A stretch of DNA of 64,000 nt. It comes from Paragorgia papillata (Eukaryota; Cnidaria; Anthozoa; Scleralcyonacea; Coralliidae). The stretch is taken from contig JAWNZC010000087.1 in the NCBI GenBank assembly GCA_035771165.1, positions 5,587,501 through 5,651,500 of the forward strand, in the 5' to 3' direction. Shown piece after piece: positions 24,519 through 35,443 of this stretch. Within the stretch, counting starts at the first letter, position 1. The number at the start of each line of letters is the position of its first letter. The notes beneath the pieces were generated by a model. That model had not been told where the DNA came from. It ran no database searches and saw only the letters and a program-made list of their open reading frames with translations. Both the position numbers and the translations under genes were made by a program.

Positions 24519-24687
24519 ATAGAGCGTTTTCATCTGACGTCACGGCGGCCATATTGGTGTACCAAAACAATGAAATGGCGGCCATATTGGTGTATGGGAA
24601 TTAGCTCTTTCTTATTCAAATATTTCGTATTGTTTCACCACCCCCATGGGCCGGCCACCAATCACGTCAGTGAAAACGCTCTATAGC
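24519..24687. mobile_element. MITE with GAGCGTTTTCA ends
   Basis: The ends ATAGAGCGTTTTCA and TGAAAACGCTCTAT are inverted. The interior has a repeated GGCGGCCATATTGGTGTA. It is nested in a wider inverted pair (ACGACGGCGTT / AACGCCGTCGTCG, about 24,500 and 24,745). Downstream to 25,600 I see no gene. Confidence 0.8.
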
Positions 24688-25610
24688 ATTTTTCATTCAA
24701 AACAATGATAATGAGCAATTAAAAATTCCAAGAGCAAAGTGAACGCCGTCGTCGTTCTGCACAAGACGTCATTGAGAGCATTTTCACGTTCTTGAGAGGA
24801 CGGGAACTTCTAGAACGTTGAGGCCTGTCTTCGTTGTTTTACTACAATGAGTCATACTTTTAAAGTAGAAAACTTGTATTTTAAGGGGGATAATTTCATT
24901 TACATTACAATGTAAAATAAAGGATCTGTATTTTTAAATAAAGATGAAATTTAAGCTTATGAGATAACAGGTTAGATGTGTGATTATTCATAGCCTTTGT
25001 TTTGGGTAAAAAAGTATTTTCAAAGAATACGCGGTTCAGTAGTTCTGTATTGTATTCCTGTTCTTCCGGTCACCGTCCGTGTCTCAAAAACGCCTAATAT
25101 GCTCTCTATTTATGATCTACGACGGCGACGTCTCTGAAACAAAATAATTCTTCGTGCAAAACAATAATTTTATTCGCAATAATAATTTTAGAGGCATCTT
25201 CGTTCTGTATACATCGCCACTGAGATCATTTCTACGTCTTCAGGACGACGGGAACTGACGGAAAGATACGAGCTGGTCTTTATGACTTGAACGCAGACGC
25301 TTCAATCGTTTTAGCAGCATTGCATGATGATGCATTTTGGAGGTCGTAAAACAAGCTTCCAATACCAAATACCGTAGTCACAATTAACTGCTGCTTTTTG
25401 GATACTAAAATTACATTGAGTATTAATAGCCGCTACCGTCATAGATTGCAAGGTGCCTATTAAAATTTCCCGAGGACCGAAGGCCCGATGGAATTTTAAT
25501 AAATCGCCCGAATCAAACGGTAGGTTTGATAGGTATTACAGCTCATTCCATGCATGCTATTACTTATAATCATAAAGCTGAAACAGGCGTATCTACGGTA
25601 TCAGTTTGTG

Positions 25611-26038
25611 TTAGGGCCTGTTCACATGAGGCGAGTTATCTCGGGGGGTAGGGTTATCCCTATCCCCCGCGATAACTCGGTGTTAGTTTATTTCCATGTT
25701 AAAAAAGTAAACCATTCACATGAGACCAAGATAACTCGGGGGATAGGGATAACTCGGTCGGAGCGATAGGGTAACCCTAGCCCCCGAGGTATCCCTACCT
25801 CCATGTGAACGCTTTCACCCGAGTTATTTCGGGGGGTAGAGTCAACTTAGGCATGCGTATTTATGCTGTTGCTCGGGATAACTCGGGGTGAAGCGTTCAC
25901 ATGAAGCTAGGGTTATCTCGGGGGCCAGGGACAACTCGGTAGTTGCGTTTTATCATGTGAAATAGGGTCAACTTTGACCCTAGCCCCCGAGTTATCCCTA
26001 CCCCCCGAGATAACCCGGTCTCGTGTGAACAGCCCCTA
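25611..26038. mobile_element. Repetitive foldback MITE
   Basis: The ends TTAGGGCCTGTTCACATGAG and CTCGTGTGAACAGCCCCTAA are inverted. The inside is packed with alternating copies of CGAGTTATCTCGGGGG and its complement, so the whole element can fold into many hairpins. TTA/TAA edges suggest PIF/Harbinger-type mobilisation. Confidence 0.85.
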
Positions 26039-26292
26039 AGAGACAGAGGTCATTGTGATCTCATATCTGTATATACACGATATCAGCCTGTACTCGTCAG
26101 GGGTCTGAGCGGCTCCCCATTTACCTGAATAAACCTAACCACATCATCACGTATATAACATACCTGATGCAGATTATTATCAAATTCAACTGTCTTCAAG
26201 TGATAGCATGGCTTGAAGACAGGTGGGTTTGATAATGATCTATATACGGAACTATACTGGTTATGTTACAGTTAGAATATTTTACAGACAAT

Positions 26293-28605
26293 ATGAAGTG
26301 CGTTGCAACGATTGTGCATGCCTTTCTCATAGGAACAGATGATTATCTAACCGATATTGAAATTGCGACATGCGATAGGAGGTAAGATTACAGTAGAAAG
26401 CAAGCGTTGTATTTTGAGATATGAGTTTTCACACAATACATTTTCCCTGTACCAGCTTTCTTAATACTAACCTGTAATTGATTTAGACTGTTTTCCGTTG
26501 GAAACTACGGTACTGCAGCCTTCGCTAATTTCTTCAAAGGCCATGAGTGCAATAGATATTGCACGAGGATAAAATTGGAAGAACCGACTGGTAAGAGTAT
26601 TACACGTTGTAGGGTTTACACATGCTGCATAGAGCAGCAACATAGGCGGCATTATTCGAAATGGCATGCAGTGTTAGTTATTTCTGAGTAAAATTAATCG
26701 TGTTTTCATTCAACACCTATCCATCACCTATCCATCAATAGCGACTTTAAGATCCAGACAACGGACTACGGCTACGGTAGAAAGTTTAACAGTGGTATTA
26801 AATGGTGGTGTATTTATACATTCAAATTTCAAGATACGTAATCGCACGGACTCGTTTTGTTCTTAAATTCTTGAAGAAAAACACTTGTTCAATCTATGTT
26901 AATCGCGATAGTAATGTTAAGCTTTTCCAAGGCTTCTGTAGTGACTCAGGTTTCGCGTTGTCTTTACAACGTAAAAATGCTTTTTCTACGTTGTCAACAG
27001 AGCCGTACATGACGGCGTAAAGATTACTCTTGGGACCGTCATTCGCAAAAGATATTTTGTATTTGACATAGAATTCTATTGTTCAAACACGGTGCCGTGG
27101 TCGTTGTGTTTTCTTAAGCCTGGTTTCCATATAGCCGTAAGAGCCGGCGATGGTCCAATCGCATACAGCTTTTTATTGCTGACTAATTGAACACTGTCTA
27201 TGATTGGTCCATCGCCCCTTGCCGTCGGCTCTTACGGCTATATCGAAACCAGGCTTTAAAGTCCCTAATGATGGATAGCGCCATGCATGGGTACTGCCAA
27301 GGGAGCATATAGGTAAGAGGAAATTTGTAGTAATGGCCCTAGTTCATTCCTAATTTTTCTCAGCTTATTTTCAGATCTCGTGCTGTAATTCACGCACGTA
27401 ATTCGCGATCTATTGAGCGGCCCAGAAAGAGATTAAATGTCCGGTCTAAAGACCTGGGAACGATAAAACTGATTTATACTGTAGTCAAAAGGAGTCACTG
27501 TCTTCAAATCTTATATGAAACTTTTAACAAAACCTCGAAACGAAACGTACTTCACTCCTTAGACTTTTATTCCCACCATTTTGTTTTCGCAAAAGGAAGC
27601 CTAACCTCCACAGAAAAATGAAGATGGGAGTCATATGTTATGAGTAGCCTTTATGATTGGCTAGCGCAAGATGTAAAATTAACTTCAGATGAATTAGCAT
27701 TGGACTAGACCATTACTATACATTCTTTCTCTTACTTTTATGTTCTCTTGACCAGACCATTACTATACATTCCTTTTCTTACCTTTATGCTCTATTCGTA
27801 ATACATGTTATAGCTACGGTATATAACTGAACATTGAACATGCTCCTTTGGTAAAATGCTGCACTTTTCCAGTTCCAGGACAACAAGCGTCCATTAAACC
27901 TATATGACCAGTTTAACTTATTGTTACCATGCAGGCATTTAATATTGCTTTCTCCATCCTAACTGTTGTCAATGTTTGCTTCCAATAGATGTAGAAATAA
28001 ATCCTCAAATTGTGTTGGATCATGAAGAATTAACCATCCAGGACTTTGTCTACAACCTGCAGGTAATGTATACCAACGTCATGCATCACGGGTGTTATCT
28101 TACGTAGCGACATCGGCGCCGCGACAATTGTACATTTCCGACGAGCGGGCGCAGTCTCGTGTGTTTTGTATGGATCACATGGTCTTGCAGGATTGTTGCT
28201 CTCGTATATGCTAGCTTGTATAACATATGTGTGTGTGTTTTACTCACACATTTCTTTCGCACAATTTTATATAGGATTTATTGCTTGATGTCGTACGCAA
28301 GAAGAAAACAAATAGACGCATGCAAGACTTCGATGTCAAGCAACGACGCAACCGAATGCTCCGACCGCCGGAAAATAAAATGGCACGTGTTTATTATGTT
28401 TTACATTTTTCTCCATTGAACTGTACATGTGCGGTGTATATGTACATACCACATGTGTGTGTTTGCCATGTACACTTGCCATTTTGTTCCTAACGCGTGT
28501 ATACTTTGATCTTTTGTACAGACTGACAGCATAAAGCTTGAAACAAGAAAGATAACGGGATTTGACGCTACAGAAGAGTTGCTGGACCTCGTTTTAGCGC
28601 CCGAG
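26293..28605 (+). CDS. Gene B: unknown multi-exon gene, continuing or truncated
   Basis: Exons 26,293-26,381, 26,487-26,590, 27,989-28,062 and 28,522-28,605 join in matching phases (2, 1, 0, 0) and stay open. The protein starts MKCVATIVHAFLIGTDDYLT, has a possible Cys/His patch (GHECNRYC) and continues as VEINPQIVLDHEELTIQDFV, then ITGFDATEELLDLVLAPE. A good donor follows the last exon, 190 bp before the nested inner unit starts. On the far side of that unit, an exon-like stretch at 48,400 (AG/AGATGG..., FFFEWEPVFKG) is in phase to continue it. I do not recognise the family. The ATG is preceded by a splice-acceptor-like tract, so an upstream exon may exist. Confidence 0.5.
26750..27112 (+). 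repeat. Dispersed 360-bp repeat, copy 1
   Basis: Begins near CAACGGACTACGGCTACGGTAG and ends near GTGTTTTCTTAAG; about 80 percent identical by eye to 42,243-42,597 in the same orientation. Both contain GACGGCGTAAAGATTACTCT. No long frame is conserved between the copies. Confidence 0.8.
27113..27259. mobile_element. MITE in gene B intron
   Basis: The ends TTAAGCCTGGTTTCCATATA and its near-perfect inverted partner finish at AAACCAGGCTTTAA; GCCGTAAGAGCCG is perfectly paired. About 147 bp. Confidence 0.85.
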
Positions 28606-28791
28606 GTAAGCACAGTGTTTCATGTATCAACCAATCCGCATGGAACTACACAGTAATTACTGAAACCACTGAATATTTAAGTACAGAACAACGGTAGCTC
28701 CGCGCATAGTGGAAACTTATTTATGGAATTTGGAGTCATCATCATCAGCAATGCACTGAGAATAGTACGCGCATTCCTGATGATAACTAAA

Positions 28792-30064
28792 ATGGGCGGC
28801 CGTTACCACCAAAAATGTCAAAACAGCGAATCCAAATAACTTGATGTGAAGTGACTCAACATCAACACAAACGATCTATCTTAGAGACAACTGACTCAAC
28901 TCTCTGTTATTGATTCAATCGTGCTAAACAAAAATGACGCAACAATAACAGAAATGACCAAACATTACACGGTGAAATGACTCAACTAGTTACGAGATCA
29001 TTTAACTAGTTGTGAAATCATTCAACTTAAAATGAAATGATTTAATTCACATTCGTGGATTCATTCAACTACTTGTGAAATCATTCATCTAGTTGTTAAA
29101 TCATTAAACTAGTTGACAAATCATTTCACCAGTTTTGGAATCACTCAACCACATGTGAACTGATTCAACTAGATGTTAGATGATCGAACAAAGCGCCGAA
29201 TGATTCAACAAGTTGTGATGTCATATGACACCGTGACACGTCAATCAACGTGTTGCGAAACGACTCAACGTAAAGTGAAACGACTCAACGTAAAGTGAAA
29301 CGACTCAACGTAAAGTGAAACGACTCAACGTAAAGTGAAACGACTCAACGTAAAGTGAAACGACTCAACCTACAAAGAAACGACTCAACGTAAAGTGAAA
29401 CGACTCAACCTAAAGTGAAACGACTCAACGTAAAGTGAAATGACTCAACGTAAAGTGAAATGACTCAACGTAAAGTGAAACGACTCAACGTAAAGAGAAA
29501 CGACTCAACCTAAAGTGAAATGACTCAACGTAAAGTGAAACGACTCAACCTAAAGTGAAACGACTCAACGTAAAGTGAAATAACTCAACGTAAAGTGAAA
29601 TGACTCAACGTAAAGTGAAACGACTCAACCTAAAGTGAAACGGCTCAACCTAAAGAGAAACGACTCAACGTTAAATGTGTACCAGAGATATTAAATAACC
29701 AGACAGCGCGCCGAGGTGTTCAAAGGTCCTGGTCAAGACATGAACGTTTTGTCCATTCTGTTTTGTCAAGCTTGTGGTGGAATATTTCACACTCTTTGAC
29801 ACCGACGCTCTTTCATAATTTATCCGATACTGCTGCTAGCCAAGGTAAGGTATTATTTTTTATTATTTTTGTACTCCTGTAGAAATAGTAGAATAATTTA
29901 TTTGACTTCGTCATCTCCTTACATGTTGTTGCAATAATATGAATCACTGAAACCACATCATGTTTATACCTTTGCAAGCTTCCTGCAGAATAAGCTGTGT
30001 GTTTTCCTAAAATGCATAACTCACCGAAGAATAGCTATTACATGTAATAACTTTGTAATATTAC
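28792..30064. repeat. Inner left arm (1.27 kb)
   Basis: Reverse complement of 46,777-48,389. It holds degenerate copies of a 20-bp motif around (T/C)GA(C/T)TCAAC from 28,850, then the regular array at 29,261-29,670, then about 380 bp of unique sequence including a strong donor CTAGCCAAG/gtaagg at 29,845 that points into the integrase gene. Confidence 0.93.
29261..29670 (+). repeat. 20-bp tandem array, about 20 units
   Basis: The unit is CGACTCAACGTAAAGTGAAA with C/T and G/C variants; the period is exactly 20, so three units fill 60 bases. Units reading AAATGACTCAAC contain TGACTCA, the consensus AP-1 (bZIP) site. Confidence 0.97.
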
Positions 30065-30231
30065 CCGTTATTTTTATGCTTATGTGACACTGACTGTAAT
30101 CTATACGACGAACACTCGCAATGCCGCCATTACAGTACAATTTATACAATGACTTGATCCTTTGGTTGTTTGATGATGAAAACGTTTAAATCTGACATTT
30201 TAAAGTTCTATCGTTTTGTAAAGTTGTAAAT
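30065..30231 (+). promoter_or_regulatory. 5' region of inner integrase
   Basis: Lies between the arm edge and the ATG. A noncoding first exon inside the arm, ending at the 29,845 donor, would splice into this region. Inferred from the mirrored arrangement at the HECT gene. Confidence 0.3.
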
Positions 30232-30942
30232 ATGGATCGTTACCGAACAGAGTTAATAAACGCGGTTAGAGAAATTATTGGTTTTCTGAGCCAATCTTTG
30301 AACGCCGATAACTGTGATTTGTGTTCCACCAGACTTAAAGTTCTTGCTGAAGATGCATTAAGTCATGATGACATCCCTCTTGAAATAGTCGATATTTTGA
30401 ATCAAGTTTCAAATATTCTCAAAAATAGTGGTAGTGTTGAGCGAGAGTTTGGGTCGTATCAAGCTCCTTTGGAAAGGCAAGGAAGACCAGGAAGGCCAAG
30501 ATTCTGTATATCAGAAGAGCAACTAATTTTTTTTGAAGGTATTAAAGCAGGATAAAAGTAAGGGGCTGTATGACAGTGGCAAGTCCATGGGGGAGAATGG
30601 GGGAGGGGGGGGAGGGGTGGGGGTTGGAGGGCCAAGAAAATTAAAGACTGAAAGAACTTTGCAGCCATGTATTTGAGAAGGGTCTGGGGGGGGGGGGGTG
30701 CCCCCCTCTAATTTGCATGTATGGCATAAGATTTTTATGAAATGTTCTAAAAACTTGTAAACTCTAACTCTATCATCTGATACTTTTTGCCAATTGATAA
30801 ATCTTGCCTTTCCGATGGGGGATGCTCATGTCAATATCAACATGCTCCACACAAGAAACTAGCATATTGAAATTGTGATAGTTGTGGGGAATTGTCAATT
30901 TGTAGTAATTGACATTACCATGTAAATAGCTTGCCTGACCAT

Positions 30943-31151
30943 TAGCCTGGTACCCTGGCCCAATCAAAGAATATGGGCCAGGTAACCACTGAAGAATTCT
31001 GTTTTCCTATTGGTTAAAATTTCACACATTTTTATTGGCTATGAGTAAAGCTGCAATCGTCATAAGTGGATTTAGCCCTGATGACACGAGAATGAGATTA
31101 GTGGTTACCTGGCCCATATTTCTTTTGAAATTGGGCCAGGGTACCAGGCTA
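30943..31151. mobile_element. MITE with 10-bp target-site duplication
   Basis: The ends TAGCCTGGTACCCTGGCCCA and their inverse (GGGCCAGGGTACCAGGCTA) continue as paired arms through ATGGGCCAGGTAACCACT. The exact repeat GCCTGACCAT lies at 30,933-30,942 and 31,152-31,161. A duplication of 9-10 bp suggests a Mutator-like mobiliser. It sits in intron 1 of the inner integrase. Confidence 0.92.
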
Positions 31152-32340
31152 GCCTGACCATTGCATATCAACACCTTCCTATGACAATACGTAATCCGTT
31201 AGAAATACTCTGAACCCCTGTATACAGTACCTGTATGTACTACACACAAAAAAGATTGTAGATTGTTGTATCATACCTCAAAGCAAGGTGAAAAGCCCAA
31301 CATTTTTTCAAGGTGCACTTTTGTAAGACAGATAAGAGTGAACAATACAACAAGTAACACGGTGGCTGGGAGAGAAAAACACGACTATTGCTCTAATTTA
31401 CATTGCCCCCCTAACAAGTTAAAACCTATGACATTTCTTTTAGAAAATGGATTTACTCAAACTGACATTGCATTAATGTCGTTGGGAGTAAGCAAGCGTA
31501 CAGTGGAAAATCGCATGGCCGAGTATAATCTGACAAATCAACAACGCTAAAGTGACATTGAGGATGGCTCACTTGATGTATATGTTCAACGTATTGTGTC
31601 ACATTTTCCACGATCAGGTTATAAATTAACCAACCTTTTTTTTATTGTACATGTATCTAATTTATATAATCTACTGGTATTACTGGTTTTTTTAACATCT
31701 TTGTCACACTTGAAAACATTGATCAGGCTACAAAGCAATTGGTATTAAATAACTGCCAAGTCAACTGTCGCTCATCATCAATGAGGGAACAAGTTCTGTC
31801 TGTTTTAGTAACAAACTATACTTGTACAAACTAGTTCTTCAACATATAAAAAACCGTAAACTTTTTAAAAGTTGTGGGTTTTTCAAAGTCCTTTTCAGTA
31901 CAATTGTTCTATCGCTGATAAATTGTGAGCAGTTCAGCCAATCAAAAAAAGGGATATTTGTTATTCAGTACAGCACTAATCTGTTTATGTATAAAAGTTA
32001 ATATGTAATTAGCTTCTATTGGGAGTAACTGGTGAATGTCAATGGCACTTGTGCTCTTGTTGCAGGAACAAAAACAATAGAGGGTGAATTAATAAGTCAA
32101 GGTATCCGTGTTCAAAGAAACAGATTAAGAAAATTTATCAAAAGAGTAGACCCTGTGGGAAGAAGAATTCGGGCAATAACAACAATTCAAAGGCGTACAT
32201 ATAATGTCCGTTCACCTCTTTCACTGTGGCACATGGATGGAAATCATAAACTTATTCGGTAAGTTTTCAGAACCCATTGTTACGTCAAGATTGCACGTTT
32301 GATTAAACAAACAAAATATTTAATGAAAACACACAATTAC

Positions 32341-32392
<52 letters not shown>

Positions 32393-32455
32393 TGTATGTA
32401 TGTATGTATGTGTGTATGTGTGTATGTATGTAGATAGATAGATAGATATACACTA
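32341..32455 (+). repeat. (TA)n(TATG)n(GATA)n microsatellite
   Basis: A compound simple repeat in intron 3 of the inner integrase. Confidence 0.97.
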
Positions 32456-33947
32456 TACAGTGTATAAAAAAACAAACAAAAACCGCTCAACTACAAACTC
32501 ATATATACAGCAATTAATTGGTGATTCTACTGTAATAATTTTTAGTTACGTTTTACATTTTCGTAGGTGGCGGCTCGTTATCCACGGTTGCATCGATGGT
32601 TTCAGTCGAGTTATCGTTTACCTCCAGTGCAGCAGTGACAACACTTCAGGCACCGTGCTTAGGCTTTTTGAAGGCGCAGTTTCAAAATGGGGTCTACCGT
32701 CGCGGGTACGTGGGGACATGGGCGTTGAGAACAGAAATGTTTCCCGTTTTATGCTATCGCATAATAAAAGGGGGCCAGGGAGAGGAAGTTATATAACTGG
32801 ACGAAGTGTCCACAACTCTCGAATTGAACGGCTCTGGAGAGATGTTTACCAGGCAGTGCTATCCCAATTTTACGATATTTTCATGCATTTGGAAAGTGAC
32901 GGAGTACTAGACCCAGATAACGATAACGATCTATATTGCCTTCATGTAATTTACCAGCCAATTATCAACAAGTTGCTGACGAGGTTTGCTAACTCGTGGC
33001 TGAATCACAAAATAAGGACAGCGGAAAATAAGACACCCCTGCAACTTTTCATAATGGGGATGCAACAGGTTGGCAGTGAAGATGGCGTAATACCAAACGA
33101 GTATTTCGACACTTTAACAGAGGTACGTAAAGCGTAGTATTAAAGTAGTATTGAGGTTGGCTCGACAGTTTTCTAATAATTAGGGTGTATAGGAGCTTGA
33201 CACTCTTAGGTTTTGTATTATAAAATTTTATTCGACAAATGCGTTTTTTTGTCGAGTAGGCGACTGTTCTTTTGTATCCTGGTGGTTGTAGTGAAATATA
33301 GTCAATAGGCAAAATACATTATCTCAAGTGAAGTGCTGCCTCGAATGGGAGATAACAGCTGAGCTGACCTCAACTGAGCTGATCAGAGCTCACAACACAA
33401 AGGAACACTGTCTCCCTCTGGAATCGCCACTAAAACGTTCATGGCCTTGATGATTACTTCCACAAGCAAGCAAAGACACGATATCAACAAGTAAACTGAT
33501 TATTCTTACGTGAATTTCAGTGATTGAGAGCGAGAGTCGAGTGATTTTCAGCTTTCTTACAACCAGTTCTGGCAAACGACGACAACGTTGCATGTGGAAC
33601 ATGCGCGCTTGAGCTTGCTACTTCTTTCGTTTCCTTAGTGAGTGCCCCCCTGAATGCGTACAGAAAAACATCCGAATGTTCCGAGATTCATGTCGCCTCT
33701 ACATAGCTCTGAAAACGGGTTGGGTGCAAGAAACACAGCCCACCCAATACGAATGCCAAGAATAGTGTTCATAATAAGAAAAATTCTCTGATGCCATTTT
33801 CGTAAAAAGCAAAAAAAAAGTTCTGTAAAATAAAAATGTTTTGGCATGACAGAATTAGAAAATGTTTGGCAAGAGTACAGATTTTTGCAATACAATACAG
33901 CAAAATACAGCAGTTACCATCTATGGTACAACCTAAAAATGCCCCTT

Positions 33948-34702
33948 AGCCCAATTTTTCTTTTTTGGTTTAGAATAAAAGCACTTCTAAAATTAGGAAG
34001 GATGTTCTTTTAAATTTTGGCGATAGCTGTTTTTGTTCTTAAGTTGTTCCAATTTTTAATAATATGCAAATAAGGCATGCGATGACGTAAGATAAGGAAA
34101 GCAGAATTGTCGAAGATGTATTTTCGAGTATATCTTTAAAACCATTCATCAAACTTTCTCCAGAATTTGCATGTATTTACAGAAAAATAAACTAAAAAGA
34201 CAGTTCAAGTTATGTACTCGTCATGGTAACCGATTAGTTTCCAGACCTCTTAATTTAAAAAACAAAACTATTTGTTTTCTCTCAAGTGCTGATCATTTTG
34301 GAGTTGGTAATATTGAAGGATGCTACAAACTTAACTAATCTTATACTAAAGTGTGAAGTTGTGGTAAACTCTGATATGGCAGAAAACATTTTCTGAGCCT
34401 GAATTTAGAGGTCTGGAAACAAATCAGCTACCATGACGACATAACTTGAACTGCCTTTTTTAGTTTATTTGTCTGTAAATACATGCAAAATTTGGAGAAA
34501 GTTTGATGAATGGTTTTGAAGATATACTCGAAAATAGATCTTCGACAATTCTGCTTTCCTTATCTTACGTCATCGCATGCCTTATTTGCATATTACAAAA
34601 ACTTGAATAACTTAAGAACAAAAACAGCTATCGCCAAAATTTAAAAGAACATCCTTCCTAATTTTAGGAGTGCTTTTATTCTAAACCAAAAAAACAATGG
34701 GG
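33948..34702. mobile_element. Foldback element in inner integrase intron 4
   Basis: Arms of about 320 bp, for example GATAGCTGTTTTTGTTCTTAAG against CTTAAGAACAAAAACAGCTA, and GCATGCGATGACGTAAGATA with its complement. The loop lies near 34,280-34,330. High arm identity and position inside an intron suggest a fairly recent nested insertion. The exon at 34,768 follows 66 bp downstream. Confidence 0.9.
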
Positions 34703-35163
34703 TTTAAATGGCTGCTCAACTTTTACTTTCCTTCCGTTCCTCATGTGTGTTCTTTTTTATATTTCAGGAAGCAATCGAAACGTTTGGAGTTGATGCAGAC
34801 GCTGATCTCCCAAGCGACAACGATGTACCAGAAGCTGTCGTGGTTCCTACTACCCCATGCCCACTTGATTCAGACAGTTTGGCAATTTTTCTAGAAAGAA
34901 TATCTACTGTTAGAGAGCGAGATGCGTGGAATGTTGAGCCTTACTTATATGCTGTACGAACTCTTCACGATTTATTGACACCAAACATTAATTCTTAACT
35001 CAACAGGTAACGAGAACAGTTACCAGTTAACAACAGTAAACATGAACATTGTACATAGTATATAGCCCAGGATTAATTTACATTCTTACATATTAGCGTC
35101 TACATAAATCCAACGACTTTCCTGCGTTGGCTTGTCCCATGCATAGTCAAAACGGTATATATA

Positions 35164-35243
35164 ATAGATAAAAACTTTTATTGTTATTTTGTTAAGGGGC
35201 CGATCCCCAAAAGGCAAAACGGAGATAAAAGTTTTTATCAACG
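35164..35243. repeat. Short inverted repeat between convergent genes
   Basis: GATAAAAACTTTTAT and ATAAAAGTTTTTATC bracket a GC-richer loop. It sits between the stop codons of the convergent integrase and HECT genes and could act in transcript ending, but that is speculation. Confidence 0.6.
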
Positions 35244-35443
35244 TTATTAATATTTGTATATTAAGTAGACGCTGATTTTTTGAAAACGTATCGAGGGCGA
35301 AAGCGAATGAAAAAAAATATCCGTTTTTGCATAAAGACCTAAAGTATACATGTACTTCATAATGTACTTCATAGTTCATTCACTCCTTTGGTAAAGGCTT
35401 GATGTGACCGGCAAGTGTAAACCAGAAATGAAATTTACGTAAA

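Larger units (their letters stand above)
30232..34998 (+). pseudogene. Inner DDE integrase-type transposase, one nonsense codon
   Basis: Exons 30,232-30,538, 31,444-31,617, 32,066-32,258, 32,567-33,122 and 34,768-34,998 join in consistent phase (1, 1, 2, 0) into a 486-codon frame. A helix-turn-helix-like part (GFTQTDIALMSLGVSKRTVE) precedes an integrase core with the acidic triad Asp218 (LWHMDGNHK), Asp275 (RGDMGVEN) and Glu312 (NSRIERLWRDVY), the last pair 36 residues apart. The sequence around IHGCIDGFSRVIVYL is typical of the integrase-core family found in multicopy fish and cnidarian proteins. The C-terminal exon is acidic (DADADLPSDNDVPEA). A TAA at 31,548-31,550 (codon 138), where Tyr would be expected before SDIEDG, interrupts it. 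Introns hold a MITE, a microsatellite and a foldback element. IS3-like superfamily membership is inferred. Confidence 0.8.

Noticed and set aside
28650..28830. Target-site duplication for the inner unit
   Set aside because: Bases outside the left arm (ATAACTAAA) and right arm (ATAGTCGCAG) do not match for 5 or more positions in any sensible register.
29261..29670. CRISPR-like array
   Set aside because: The 20-bp units are contiguous with no unique spacers, the sequence is eukaryotic, and the array has an inverted partner at 47,171-47,920.
33948..34702. Extra coding exons in integrase intron 4
   Set aside because: The sequence is a foldback element with arms of about 320 bp; no frame continues the integrase.
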